64,000 nt of DNA, taken from assembly GCA_019925095.2 (NCBI GenBank), contig CM034398.1:7889001-7953000 (forward strand), given 5' to 3'. Below the pieces are notes generated by a model that saw only the letters and a list, made by a program, of their open reading frames with translations, did not search any database and was not told the DNA's origin. The DNA is from Dendrolimus kikuchii (taxonomy: Eukaryota > Arthropoda > Insecta > Lepidoptera > Lasiocampidae). The position numbers were made by a program, and so were the translations under genes. Below, piece after piece: positions 36,870-47,296 of this stretch. Each line of letters starts with the position of its first letter. Positions within the stretch are counted from its first letter, which is position 1.

Positions 36870-36985
36870 TGTAGTAAATCGCTGCCAGAGAGAAGCGTGC
36901 CCAGGAGCTTGGCTTCATTGCCACGCTGTAAAAGGCAATGCTGATTCGTTGCGCGAAATACAAACCACCGCCTTCTTTATTTGTA
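36870..36985 (-). pseudogene. REL-type LINE, 3'-terminal fragment
   Basis: The minus strand reads AQRISIAFYSVAMK and related text, matching YLGQRISVAIQRGN at 53.4 kb. An A-rich 3' region (ACTAAATTACAAAC-like) follows in both. Confidence 0.55.
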
Positions 36986-37092
36986 TTTGTATATAGAATA
37001 GGAAGGCACTTTTTAAGGTTCGTAACCCAATAATAAAATCGAATAATTACAAGTTTGTTATGTCCGTCTCTTTATCTGTGACTCATAATAAA

Positions 37093-37126
37093 ATATGCTA
37101 AATGCGTTGATACGCATTTAGCATAT
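37093..37126. repeat. Perfect 15-bp hairpin
   Basis: ATATGCTAAATGCGT pairs exactly with 37112-37126 around a 4-base loop. Confidence 0.85.
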
Positions 37127-37296
37127 CAGTTGACAAACAGTTCAATGGTCTATACTGGTGTCTTAAGGTTTACGGTCTTTGACTACAGAACTATAAAAAA
37201 TACCCAATCAAATATGAAACTACTCGATTAATCTTGTTCAAAACAATTTTAACTGAAAATGCTATTTAATTTCCACCACTATATTTTTTTTATATG

Positions 37297-37597
37297 GCAG
37301 GAGCTCAGTAGACAGGCAGACGGCCCACTTGATGGAAAGCGGTTACCATCGCCTATGGACATTTGCAACACCAAAGGTGCTACAAATGCGCTGCTACTCT
37401 CTTAAGAATCACTGGAACCTGGTCACTAATGCCGGAACACAACACAAGATTGTTATGGCGGCATACTCTGGAACAGGGGTGGTCGCCATCCAGTCGAGCA
37501 AATACCATACCACCTGACTGTGGGTTGTTTTGTCGCCTCTTACGACAGGCCGCCCGGCCACAGAAATTTGTATTCTTTCTCCGTTCCTGCACGGATA
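37297..37597 (+). repeat. Dispersed ~300-bp repeat, reference copy
   Basis: A good full-length copy. It begins GCAGGAGCTCAGTAGACAGG after a T-rich run and ends TTTCTCCGTTCCTGCACGGA. The first bases (GCAGGAG) and the reverse complement of the end (TGCAGGAAC) are partly complementary, hinting at very short inverted ends. There are no A or B boxes and no conserved protein. ORFs such as [17 protein letters not shown] recur in copies but are frequently broken. Confidence 0.9.
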
Positions 37598-37984
37598 AAA
37601 AAAATTACAATTTTCGCTTCATATTTCAACATTTTTAGAGTAGGGAACACGCTTTACAACTTCCAAAGCGAATATCTCATCACCTTTCTACTTAAACAAA
37701 AGATTTATTAGGAAATATCATTATATTTTTTCAAGATCTGTCTACCGGGACCACACATACGCGCACATGCAACATGTACTTTAATAAGTTGAACAAAAAT
37801 TAGACACTCATTTGCATGAAGTCAACCATTAATTGAAGTGAAAACTTCTTTAAGGACGTTGGGCAGTTTTGGGATGAGGGAAGAGCACTGATGTCGCGTG
37901 AACGTCACTTTCAGATACAAAATTTCATTTCTGACATGTAGTCCTACGACTGAGAGATTTTTTCTTTTTTATTCTTTCGGCATT
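37598..37984. other. AT-rich DNA, nothing recognised
   Basis: No supportable feature. Confidence 0.4.
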
Positions 37985-38122
37985 TCCCTATTCCATGATA
38001 TAAGTATACATGGCTTGCACCTAAGGCAACGCATCAGCGTTGCCATCCAACGTGGAAATGCCGTCAGCATTTTGAGTACGCTCCCCGCCGACAGCGACCT
38101 GGAGTCTATTTTTTACTTATAG
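37985..38122 (+). pseudogene. REL-type LINE, 3'-terminal fragment
   Basis: The frame ending at 38122 reads LRQRISVAIQRGNAVS and STLPADSDLES, matching the C-terminal end of the 53.3-53.9 kb relic. The upstream domain is absent. Confidence 0.65.
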
Positions 38123-38920
38123 TTTGTTATTTTGTAAGTCTAGTATACATGTAAAGATATATAGTACACACCTTGAATCCTACAAAATTTTATAAAAAAA
38201 TAAAATAATTAATAATAAAATTTCAACATACGTACTATTTTGTCTGTAATTAGATTTAGAAACAGACGAAAGAACATAACGATTTCGTTACGGTTCTTTT
38301 GTGTCAATACAGCTATGAAACATTATAACAATTAAATTACAACTGGCTGTTTATTTTACAGTGAAAATATCAAATTACTACTCTTGACGCCCTCTCATGT
38401 GTTTGAAAACGATTATGCTAAACTAGCTGACTCGGAAACTACATGGTCCTAAGTAAACCCTAGCGCGGTTAGTGAACCGTAAATATTATAACAATATATC
38501 GCAGTGTTGCTTACGAGTCAACAAGGTGTTGTATCCACAAACATTGATTGGAATGCGTAGGTAGTTCTTATTCTTAGCTTGAAGGCCATTCTATAAGTTA
38601 AATATTCATGAGTATTTGACAATAGCTAGATCCGCAAACAATACGAATTGTTACGTCACATTACATAATGTACGAGCACATTAATTTATTCTTGTTTAAT
38701 TTAGCTAGGTCAAAACTTTGAGCACACCACGAAGTGGCAAATATATGAATGCAAAAAATTCAATGTATGCAAATAGATAATACCCATCACACAAATATAA
38801 TCATTAGGACATAGGTTCTAAACAATTTCACGTACCTGTTAAGATTATTGTACATATAGTCTTAAGACCTTACTAAATTAATTAATGGCCAGTTCCTACA
38901 CTTTACTATTTTTTTTTACT
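38123..38920. other. AT-rich DNA, nothing recognised
   Basis: No supportable feature. Confidence 0.4.
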
Positions 38921-39027
38921 GCAGGAGATCAGCAGACAGGCAAACGGCCCACTTGATGGAAAGCGGTTACCATCGCCTATGGACATTTGCAACAGCAAAG
39001 TTGTTACAAATGCGCTGCTGCTCTCTC
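38921..39027 (+). repeat. Dispersed ~300-bp repeat, 5' part
   Basis: Starts GCAGGAGATCAGCAGACAGG and stops abruptly after TGCGCTGCTGCTCTCTC. Confidence 0.9.
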
Positions 39028-39169
39028 AAACTATTCATTCGATTGTCCCAACGTCAGTTGAATTTTAATGTTACTTCTATGGAGCTTATGTCAATTTTTT
39101 ACCAATAGTAAGGCAGTAACAGTAACAATTACACATCAAGAGTACAACAATTCATACACGTTTTTAACA

Positions 39170-40046
39170 GACTTTAAAAAGGAAGAGGTTCTTAATTCAT
39201 CTGTATGTTTTTTTTTAATGTTCGTTACTCGATTTCTCCGTCAATTGTGAACCGATTTTCAAAACTTTAAGTCGAAAGGTTATACTTCCGAATTGGTCCC
39301 ATTGTAACCATGTCAGGATCTAGTGCGTGAATTCTAGGCAAATCGAGAGTAACCATTACTTATTAAAGAACGCCGTGCTCCTAAATTCTTAGAAAAAATC
39401 TTGTATACGCGTGTTGGTATTATATTATATTTTCTACAGGCGCTTAATTTTTTATATGCATGCTACGTGATTTCTCCGTCAATTGTGGATCCATTTTGAA
39501 GTTTTTTACTTTATTCGTAAGTATGTATACTCCCGAAGCGGTTCCATGGTCACCAAGTCATTATGCCATGAATAAATCCAGAGTAACCCTTATTAAAAAA
39601 CGCCGAAAGAGTACATTTTTCCAAAAGCTTGTTGTATACGCGTGCCAGTATTACACTGTCTACAGGTGGTTATTTTTTTTGTAGACATGTTACACGATTT
39701 CTCCGGCAATTGTGAACCGATTTTCAAATATTTTCTTTTTTACCTCCCGAGATGGTCCCATTATCACCAAATCAATATCTGATTTATGGATCGCAAGGAA
39801 ATCGAGAGCAACCCTTATTGAAGAACATATATATATATACACCGAAGAGCGAGATGGCAAATTTGTATACGCGTGCCAATTATACAATTTCTACAGGTGC
39901 TTAATATATTATTTCTAAAACTATTGAAGTGTTTGCGCAATTAAAAAGAAGAAAGTAATTTTTTTTAACAAAAACAAAATTGACTTCACACTAAAAACCA
40001 AAAAATAAATATTTAACCGACTTATTTCTACAACATTTTGAAGTCG
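39170..40046 (+). repeat. Element with three ~235-bp tandem units
   Basis: GATTTCTCCG starts at 39231, 39469 and 39696, giving periods of 238 and 227 bp. Each unit runs through a GTCCCATT-like block, AGAGTAACCCTTATT, ATACGCGTGCCAGTATTAC-like text and CTACAGG-GCTTAAT. The left edge has AAAAAGGAAGAGGTTCTT and the right edge TTTTGAAGTCG, as in the single-unit copy at 19720-20480. Short ORFs in it are not conserved. Confidence 0.75.
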
Positions 40047-40682
40047 AAATCGATTACGGTAATCGATAACTCATTTTATTTGTGGTTTTATTTCTAAGAT
40101 TATTCGTCTTCTCGATAGAATTTAAGGCTGATCTTTTCATAAGAAATAATAGAGATTTCATAGACAAATATAATGTCTTTTTTAAGCCATATCTCAACTC
40201 ATTACATTTCTTTGGCCAAAAAGACCGCGTCTTAGTAGAATTTTGTCCGTATTGTCTGCAGTCAATAGACTTTTAATATTTTCAAATAAAGCCTTCCTTA
40301 CCCTTTTCGGTAAATATTGAATGAACGCTTTATGCAATCATCAAGTCCCTCCGTCTATCTGTCTTTTCCTACATCTATAGTTCGGTGATCCGTGCTTCTT
40401 TTTTAAGGACATGCAAGACTACTACAAGATATAAATAATTTAATTCCAAACAGGCCAGATTCTACTCAAAAGTAGAACATTCCTCATTAGAAGGTACTGC
40501 TAAAGTTTTGATTGGGTCAGTTGAATGCCGAACTTTGTCGATCAAAGAGACAAAAAGGTCAACGGGTTGCAGGGGCACGTGACCGTCTCAAGAGTCTCAT
40601 TTTCATTATTTAATATAAATAATTATTCATTAAAGTACTGTACATATTTTAATGAGTAGTTTAATTTATGTTTTAAGTATAT
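40047..40682. other. Unassigned DNA
   Basis: A 64-residue ORF at 40082-40276 has no recognised motif. Nothing else can be supported. Confidence 0.35.
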
Positions 40683-41590
40683 CGTCTTTCGTAGGACCTA
40701 TGGCCGATGGAGCAAACGTATCCTGCAGTGGAGATCCATTCTCCTTAGTGTTAGTTAGGAAGTTAAAATAAATATTGCGTTACAGTGAAGTAATTAAGTA
40801 ACGCCTCTGCGTTCTTAGATTTTATTTTCTGAGTAATTGTAACATTTTTCAGTAAATTGAAATGCAGTAGAATGGTTACGTCTTTCGTAGGACCTATGGC
40901 CGATAGAGCAAACATACCCTGCAGTGTCGTCCCATTCTCCTTAGTGTTAGTTAGGAAGTTAAAATAAATATTGCATTACAGTAAAGTAATTAAGTAAAGC
41001 TGCTCGACTTCTGGACATAAGTTTCTCTCTGCGTTCTTAGATTTTATTTTCTGAGTAATTGTAACATTTTTCAGTAAATTGAAATGCAGTAGAATGGTTA
41101 CGTCTTTCGTAGGCCTATGGCCGATAGAGCAAACATACCCTGCAGTGGCGTCCCATTCTCCTTAGTGTTAGTTAGGAAGTTAAAATAAATATTGCATTAC
41201 AGTAAAGTAATTAAGTAAAGCTGCTCGACTTCTGGACATAAGTTTCTCTCTGCGTTCTTAGATTTTATTTTCTGAGTAATTGTAACATTTTTCAGTAAAT
41301 TGAAATGCAGTAGAATGGTTACGTCTTTCGTAGGCCTATGGCCGATAGAGCAAACATACCCTGCAGTGGCGTCCCATTCTCCTTAGTGTTAGTTAGGAAG
41401 TTAAAATAAATATTGCATTACAGTAAAGTAATTAAGTAAAGCTGCTCGACTTCTGGACATAAGTTTCTCTCTGCGTTCTTAGATTTTATTTTCTGAGTAA
41501 TTGTAACATTTTTCAGTAAATTGAAATGCAGTAGAATGGCCACGTCTTTCGTAGGACCTATGGCCGATGGAGCAAACGTATCCTGCAGTG
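40683..41590 (+). repeat. 221-bp tandem array, 4.2 units
   Basis: Units start at CGTCTTTCGTAGG: 40683, 40879, 41101, 41322 and 41543. Lengths are 196, 222, 221 and 221 bp, then a 48-bp partial unit. Units 2-4 are nearly identical. Unit 1 lacks about 26 bp (the GCTGCTCGACTTCTGGACAT region). The array ends at CCTGCAGTG and runs into LINE-like sequence. Confidence 0.95.
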
Positions 41591-41651
41591 AAAACCGCGT
41601 GGCGGTAAATATAGCGTAGGGTGCCCGCCAACCCTTTGTACCGATAATCTA

Positions 41652-41760
41652 CGTGAGGTCGCCGACAGGAGCTGTATGAGGAAGGCAGGAGACCGGGATA
41701 TGTGGCGCAGACTTGGGGAGGCCTACCAGCAGTGGACATTGATTGGTAGAAGAAAAAATA
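41652..41760 (+). pseudogene. LINE ORF2 terminal fragment
   Basis: The frame from 41652 reads REVADRSCMRKAGDRDMWRR then LGEAYQQWTLIG. DRxxWRRLGEAYxQQW is the usual last segment of LINE ORF2 in Lepidoptera. It lies next to the 221-bp array, which may derive from the same element. Confidence 0.65.
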
Positions 41761-41956
41761 GTGACTATATAGTTCCACTCGGCTTCGCTTCTATGGAAGT
41801 CCACGAACATAATCCTATTTACTGAAATTACAGGTATTCGAAAGGTAGGCTTTCGAAAATACTCGTACATACGTATATGCTATTAAGATAACCCGCGCAT
41901 TATTAAGGCGTTGAAAAAGGTTTAAGAATGGACCAAAAAATTACTTTTATAATTTA

Positions 41957-42512
41957 CTAGAGTTTTCCCCGCGTCTACGGCGCATGAAAAATCCTGGGTA
42001 GCTCTATGTTACTTATATACAAATTAATTAGGTGTTTTACTTAAAGCTTTACTGTTTCTTTTTACTAAGTTCACGATAATAATAAAGAAACTAAGTCCAT
42101 ATATTCTACACAAGTTCGCAGCGAAACATAGAGGTGAGCCGCAGCCAACCTGATTTGAAGTAATATAATGAATGTTTATGACAAGGTATTTGTTAGCGAA
42201 TTGAAAAACGCGATTGCAGCGCCATCTATTTTGCTATTTTCGTCTATCCCACGAAAACGACGACATTTATCGGGATAAAAAGTATCCTAAGTTACGCTCC
42301 GGGATATAAGCTAGCTCTATAACAACTTTAATTTAAATTCCTTCAGTAGTTTTCACGCGATGCTCTGACAGACAGAAAGGCAGACACACAGACAAAATTC
42401 TAAAAATTGCATTTTCCGAATCTCCTGGTCCGAATTATCCTCCTGATTTTTTTTCACATTTTTAAACGCATTGTACAAACTCGAACCATTTACAGATTTA
42501 TTATAGTATAGA
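41957..42512 (-). mobile_element. Helitron with clean ends
   Basis: The minus strand starts TCTATACTATAATAAATCTG (42512) and ends CTAG (41957-41960), with host A before and T after on the plus strand. The 3' part has a GC-rich hairpin (CCGCGTCTACGGCGC). Internal AGCTCTATGTTACTTATA matches 26.46 kb. 556 bp, non-coding. Confidence 0.75.
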
Positions 42513-42908
42513 TATATAACTCTAAATTTGGATATATCAAGCTTGAACAAATCTGTGTTCAAGAATTGTTATACTTCTCCCGATAACGTGTGGGACTTTT
42601 CTAAAGCGAATCAGACGGTGTATATGACATACGGGCTAGCAACAGCCGTACATTGCCATGTCAGCGGTTTACGCCGACACGTGCATTTTAACATATTCGC
42701 ATCAGATCATAAGCACCATCATTTTCATTACCATAACTTAGCAATAAACAATTTACATCTACAAACCTCTATCATTAACATCCTATGTAGGTAAACACAC
42801 TACAGTTTTCAGTACCCAACATTGACATCATAATGTTAATTAGAAAAAAAACACCAAATAAATTTAACTGTACCTGTCAACCCTACCTATTATGGGTAAG
42901 TTGCCCAA

Positions 42909-42913
42909 CTACC
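42909..42913. repeat. Target duplication of mag-like element, left
   Basis: CTACC, repeated at 47297-47301. Confidence 0.85.
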
Positions 42914-43004
42914 TGGAACGTTAATAAAAGGCATAAGTGAACGACTGACTGATTTATTCAAAAGTACCGACACCTTAATAATATGACACGTGACTGTCGT
43001 CACA
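42914..43004 (-). repeat. 3' LTR of mag-like element
   Basis: 91 bp, identical base for base to 47206-47296. In element orientation it begins TGTGACGACAG and ends AACGTTCCA. It contains a CACGTG E-box, an AATAAA signal (TGAATAAATCAG) and TCAGTC, which resembles an insect initiator. Confidence 0.95.
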
Positions 43005-43015
43005 CTTCTCCCCAC
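43005..43015 (-). other. Polypurine tract
   Basis: GTGGGGAGAAG directly precedes the 3' LTR on the minus strand, where plus-strand DNA priming is expected. Confidence 0.8.
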
Positions 43016-43077
43016 TAAATTCTCAAAATATAAAAACTGAAAACTAAACTAATAAGAAACTAAATAATAAATACAGG

Positions 43078-46000
43078 TTAAATTTCTATAAACTTAAATA
43101 ATGTTTGTTTAGCTCGGTTCAAAGCCCGACGTGTTCGAGCGGACATGTCAGGAGGTGAAGGCGTCGCCTGCAGTCTAGATGCCTTGGGCTGTGGTGACCT
43201 TTCAGACTGCGGGTTTTGCAGCTCTGTCACTTCTCGCGACAATCTCAGGTCATTGCTACCATCGCCAGACATGTCCTGGCTACCAACCTTGGCCCCCTTT
43301 TCGACCTCTAGGTTCACGACGTCAGGGCTTCCTTCGTCCACCCCTGCCTCAGTGCTCATTCGCGAAAGTGAATATCTATTTTTTTTATTAGTTGACATCA
43401 ACTGATCTGCATGCCTACGCCATTCTACACCGTTGCTTAAATTCACTTTATAAGAAACGGGTCCGGTTTTCTTTACTACCGTGGCTTCGACCCACTTATC
43501 TTCCCTCGCGCTATAATCGCGAGCGAGCACCGGGTCTCCTACATTAAAACTTCTATCAGAACCGGCTGCATGATTTATTTGTCGGTCCTGCTTAGCACTG
43601 ACCACAGCTGCTACGTCTGGCCGTAGAGCATCCAGTCGGCTGCGAAGTCGACGACCTAGCAGAGCTACTGCTGGTGACACCCCGGTCGTTGCATGCTCAC
43701 AATTTCTGTATTGAAGGAGAAACTTACTTAAAGACTTATTCACATCTTCCTTTTGGTACAAGGCTCTTTTAATGGCTTTCTTAACCGTTTTGACGGCATT
43801 TTCTGCCGCGCCATTTCCCTGAGGTCGATAAGGGGCAGAAGTCGTATGTTTAATACAGTTATTTGCGCAAAATAATTTAAACTCTTGTGACAAGAAAGGT
43901 GGGCCATTATCAGTTACGAGTTGCGACGGTAAGCCAAAACGTGCAAAAATGCTTCGTAAAACCCTTATGGTAGCATTTGCATTTGTACTGCGCATCGCTA
44001 CCGCCTCAATCCATTTAGAATGCGCGTCCACCAAAATTAAATAGCGCACACCTCCGCAGTCCCCAAAATCAACATGCACGCGTTGCCATGGGTGCAGCGG
44101 AAACTCCCACGGGTGTAATTGCGCGCGCGGTGGTGCGTCACGCACATTGCGGCATGCGCTACATGATTTACACATTTCTTGGATATCCCGATCCAGACTT
44201 TCCCAGTAGACGTAATTACGCGATAAATTTTTCATTTTGTGTATACCCAAGTGTCCCTCGTGTAATTCTTCTAAAATATTCTTTTGTAAAACGTAAGGGA
44301 CCACTAGTCTATATTTGTAAATTAAACATCCTTGATTAACTACGAAATCATGTTTACGCGCAAAATAAGGCTTTTCCCGGTCGCTACTCGCACATGACGG
44401 CCAGCCAAATAACACATAACTTTTTATTTTACATAATAAGGGGTCGCGCTCTGTCTCCTTCGCAATATCTCTAAAAGATACAGGCAGCGTTTCTTCGACT
44501 AGATTTAAATAATCTACAGAGATTGCAGGCCGACCCTCCTGAGGTAACGGCAACCGCGATAAAGCATCGGCCGGTCCGTTGTCCGTCGATCGTACATATT
44601 CAATTTTAAAATCGTATGCGACCAAGCGCATCGCCCAACGCTGTAAACGGCTGGCGGCCGTTTGTGGGATTCCTCCCTTATCCCCAAAAATATACGTTAA
44701 AGGTTGATGGTCTGTACGCAAGGTAAAATGACGTCCAAATAAATATTGGTGATGTTTCGTCACCCCGAATAAAATAGCAAGTGCTTCTTTGTCGAGCTGG
44801 CTGTAGTTACGTTCGGCCGCACTGAGGGTGCGTGAGACGCAACTGACCGGTCGCTCACTGCCATCCGGATATCGATGCGCAAGCACCGCTCCGAGCCCAT
44901 ACGCGCTGCTGTCCACTGAGAGCACTAATTCACGGCCTTCTTCATAATGCGCTAACACACGTTCACTCAGGAGGGACCGCTTTGCCTCACTAAATGCTTT
45001 CTCACAATTTGGGTTCCACTTCCAGTTGGAATTCTTTTTTAAAAGATGGTGTAATGGCTGTAAAATGGTACTTAACTTGGGAAGGAACCGTCCATAGTAA
45101 TTAAGCATTCCTAAAAAACTTCTAAGTTGGGACACATTTTCGGGTCTAGGCACGCTAGAAATAGCCTCCAGTTTGTCGGGGTCTGGGTGCAATCCATCTC
45201 TGTTAATTATGAAACCCAAATATTTTACACAATCTTGTAAAAAATTACATTTACTCTGTTTAATCGTGAGTCCCATATCGCGCAACCTTTCGAGTACAGC
45301 TCTCAGATTTTTCATATGTTCCAAGGTATTCGCTCCCGTTACACAGATATCATCTAAAAATACGACACACCCCGGCACCCCATGTAGGGTCTCCTCCATT
45401 ATTTTTTGGAATTTTTCGGGTACACATGACAAACCATACGGTGTACGACGGTATACGAACGTCCCTATATGTGTTGTAATCGCCGTATACGCTTTCGATT
45501 CATCTGTCAGTAAGCATTGTTCGTATGCATGTCTTAAATCTATTTTGGTGAATTTATCCCCTCCGCTAAGTTTGGCAAACAACTCTTCAATCCGTGGCAA
45601 AGGATAATAATCTCTTTTTAGCTTAGGATTAATTGTAGTTTTGTAATCACCACAAATTCTTATATCGCCGTTTTTTTTAACTACGGGGACAATTGGTGTA
45701 CCATAATCTGAATAATCTACGCGATATATGGAGCCATCCGCCTCTAGGCGTGCCAACTCCCTCTCGACCCGTGCGCGAAGCGCCAGCGGCATCGGTCTCG
45801 CTCGAACATAAACCGGTTCGTTATCTGAGAGCTGCAGTCGAATGGGCCGTTTACAAGTGCCTAATTTATCGCAAAATACTTCAGGGAATTCCTTACATAA
45901 TTGGTTCGAAACTTCATCATCTGCAATTTCATTGAGGTGAATTTGTGTTATTTGCAATGCACGCATCCAATCGCGCCCCAATAAAGGCCGTGCACCGCTC

Positions 46001-46722
46001 TTAATTATGTAAAGGCGTAATGATTTGGCTTTTACGTGCCCCAAAACGACGTCCACCTCAATGTAACCCAATGATTTAATTCGTGAACCCGAGTAGTCAC
46101 GTAAAACTAGATTATCAACTACAATATTTTTATGTGAAAACATACGTTGATACATTTCCTCACTTATTGCCGAAATACGACTACCAGTGTCCACTTCAGA
46201 TTCCATGATATAGTCATCAATCGTCAACTTTATAAAAAATGGTTGGTTACCTTTGGCTGCGAGTTCAATGTTGCATATAACGTCGCCTTCTGAATCATCA
46301 CTCACATAATTATGTCGACCCCCCTTTCGCGATAATTGTCTACACTTCACTTTAAGGTGCCCTCTTTGACCGCACTCATCACAATTGTAGTTTTTAAACT
46401 TACACCTGTCGGCCGTATGCGCTTTGCCACAGCGCCAGCAGCGGCGGGAGTTCGAGCCCGATGGCCCCGCGTCGCCGCCGCCCGCTGCTGCGCTGCTCGC
46501 GCTGGTCGCTCCTGAACGCCGCTCGCGTGACCTGATTCGACCCTTGTGGGTGTAATGCAGGCCCTCACCCATCGCGGCGCCTGCCACGCCGCCCTCCGCC
46601 GAGTCCGTCGTCCTTGCCGCCGTCGTAGAGCCGCTCACTTCGGCGTGTTTTTCTGCCGCCTCCACCGCCTCTTTATACTCAATTTCCTTTTTGGGCAAAT
46701 ATCCGTGAACGCATTGCGTCAT
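43078..46722 (-). CDS. mag-like pol polyprotein (zinc knuckle, PR, RT, RNase H, IN)
   Basis: 1214 residues. Two zinc knuckles lie at about 95-107 and 114-127. The aspartic protease motif is VDTGS at 177-181. Reverse transcriptase has FTKIDLRHAY (391-400) and the active site FLDD (455-458). RNase H acidic residues are D604, E646, D671 and D719. Integrase has a zinc-binding region (HEGH at 821, CKSC at 851-854) and a D885, D938, E974 triad, followed by a GPY/F-like segment (KKTGPVSYKV). No catalytic residue is missing and there is no internal stop. The ATG at 46722 is probably not the true start: the first ~20 residues overlap gag in another frame, and KKEIEYKEAVEAAEKH looks like the continuation of capsid. 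The frame likely needs a shift from gag, or a base was gained at 46688-46692. Confidence 0.95.
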   Translation of the reverse strand: MTQCVHGYLPKKEIEYKEAVEAAEKHAEVSGSTTAARTTDSAEGGVAGAAMGEGLHYTHKGRIRSRERRSGATSASSAAAGGGDAGPSGSNSRRCWRCGKAHTADRCKFKNYNCDECGQRGHLKVKCRQLSRKGGRHNYVSDDSEGDVICNIELAAKGNQPFFIKLTIDDYIMESEVDTGSRISAISEEMYQRMFSHKNIVVDNLVLRDYSGSRIKSLGYIEVDVVLGHVKAKSLRLYIIKSGARPLLGRDWMRALQITQIHLNEIADDEVSNQLCKEFPEVFCDKLGTCKRPIRLQLSDNEPVYVRARPMPLALRARVERELARLEADGSIYRVDYSDYGTPIVPVVKKNGDIRICGDYKTTINPKLKRDYYPLPRIEELFAKLSGGDKFTKIDLRHAYEQCLLTDESKAYTAITTHIGTFVYRRTPYGLSCVPEKFQKIMEETLHGVPGCVVFLDDICVTGANTLEHMKNLRAVLERLRDMGLTIKQSKCNFLQDCVKYLGFIINRDGLHPDPDKLEAISSVPRPENVSQLRSFLGMLNYYGRFLPKLSTILQPLHHLLKKNSNWKWNPNCEKAFSEAKRSLLSERVLAHYEEGRELVLSVDSSAYGLGAVLAHRYPDGSERPVSCVSRTLSAAERNYSQLDKEALAILFGVTKHHQYLFGRHFTLRTDHQPLTYIFGDKGGIPQTAASRLQRWAMRLVAYDFKIEYVRSTDNGPADALSRLPLPQEGRPAISVDYLNLVEETLPVSFRDIAKETERDPLLCKIKSYVLFGWPSCASSDREKPYFARKHDFVVNQGCLIYKYRLVVPYVLQKNILEELHEGHLGIHKMKNLSRNYVYWESLDRDIQEMCKSCSACRNVRDAPPRAQLHPWEFPLHPWQRVHVDFGDCGGVRYLILVDAHSKWIEAVAMRSTNANATIRVLRSIFARFGLPSQLVTDNGPPFLSQEFKLFCANNCIKHTTSAPYRPQGNGAAENAVKTVKKAIKRALYQKEDVNKSLSKFLLQYRNCEHATTGVSPAVALLGRRLRSRLDALRPDVAAVVSAKQDRQINHAAGSDRSFNVGDPVLARDYSAREDKWVEATVVKKTGPVSYKVNLSNGVEWRRHADQLMSTNKKNRYSLSRMSTEAGVDEGSPDVVNLEVEKGAKVGSQDMSGDGSNDLRLSREVTELQNPQSERSPQPKASRLQATPSPPDMSARTRRALNRAKQTLFKFIEI

Positions 46723-47164
46723 TTGTTAACCCCGAGACAAATTGGTCTCGCAAGTTCTCTTCGAGTGTGGAACAGCTTTTGCATTTGCCAAAATTGCAAG
46801 TTGCCGCAAGATGCTTTAAAGCTTGAAGGTATTCGGTTAAAGACTCGCCGGGCCGCTGCCGCCGCAATCTGAATATATGGCGTTCAGCGATCTCGGATCG
46901 CTGTGGTTCCAAATGTTCCGTCACTAGGTTCACCAATTCATCATAAGATTTCACTTCCGGGAATTGAGGTGAACACAAATCGCACATTAAAGCGTAAGTT
47001 TCTTCACCAACAACCGTTATTAACATCGGCACCTTTAAATTTTCTTTGATTTGATTTAACAATATATATTGGTTTACGCGACGAATATAGGCCGGCCATT
47101 GCTTAGAGCTTAAATTAAATGGTTCTATTTTACCAATCGACATTTTAAATACACTTATTTGCAC
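46679..47164 (-). CDS. mag-like gag (capsid), frame-interrupted
   Basis: 161 residues. The capsid core is recognisable: a WPAYIRRVNQYILLN segment near the start, then FRLRRQRPGESLTEYLQALK and LRDQFVSGLTNDAMRSRIFA. A second ATG at 47143 (MSIGKIEPFNL) is the more likely start. The frame stops at 46679-46681, just after an A5 run (minus strand; 46688-46692), and the pol frame carries the expected continuation and the zinc knuckles. So gag is split between two frames. Either one base was gained in the homopolymer, or the element uses frameshifting here; an assembly error is also possible. Confidence 0.85.
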   Translation of the reverse strand: MQISVFKMSIGKIEPFNLSSKQWPAYIRRVNQYILLNQIKENLKVPMLITVVGEETYALMCDLCSPQFPEVKSYDELVNLVTEHLEPQRSEIAERHIFRLRRQRPGESLTEYLQALKHLAATCNFGKCKSCSTLEENLRDQFVSGLTNDAMRSRIFAQKGN

Positions 47165-47192
47165 GATTTAACTGTAATTTTTAATATTTTAA

Positions 47193-47205
47193 TCCTCGTC
47201 GCCAA
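47193..47205 (-). other. Primer-binding region
   Basis: Directly after the 5' LTR the minus strand reads TTGGCGACGAGG. TGGCGAC-type sites are complementary to tRNA 3' ends; tRNA-Ser is likely but not proven here. Confidence 0.6.
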
Positions 47206-47296
47206 TGGAACGTTAATAAAAGGCATAAGTGAACGACTGACTGATTTATTCAAAAGTACCGACACCTTAATAATATGACACGTGACTGTCGTCACA
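47206..47296 (-). repeat. 5' LTR of mag-like element
   Basis: 91 bp, identical to the 3' LTR at 42914-43004. Confidence 0.95.

Larger units (their letters stand above)
42914..47296 (-). mobile_element. mag-like Ty3/gypsy retrotransposon
   Basis: A 4383-bp element with identical 91-bp LTRs, TG...CA ends on both strands, a 5-bp duplication (CTACC), a primer-binding region, a polypurine tract, gag and pol. The very short LTRs, compact size, pol domain order and GPY/F-like tail match the mag lineage first described in the silkworm Bombyx mori. Identical LTRs mean a recent insertion. It lies in unassigned DNA and interrupts no recognised gene. Whether it is active is doubtful because gag and pol are in different frames. 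Confidence 0.93.

Noticed and set aside
40683..41590. CRISPR array
   Set aside because: The repeats are direct 221-bp tandem units without spacers, in a eukaryotic setting.
43145..46872. Plus-strand ORFs antisense to the retrotransposon
   Set aside because: They are shadows of gag and pol frames.
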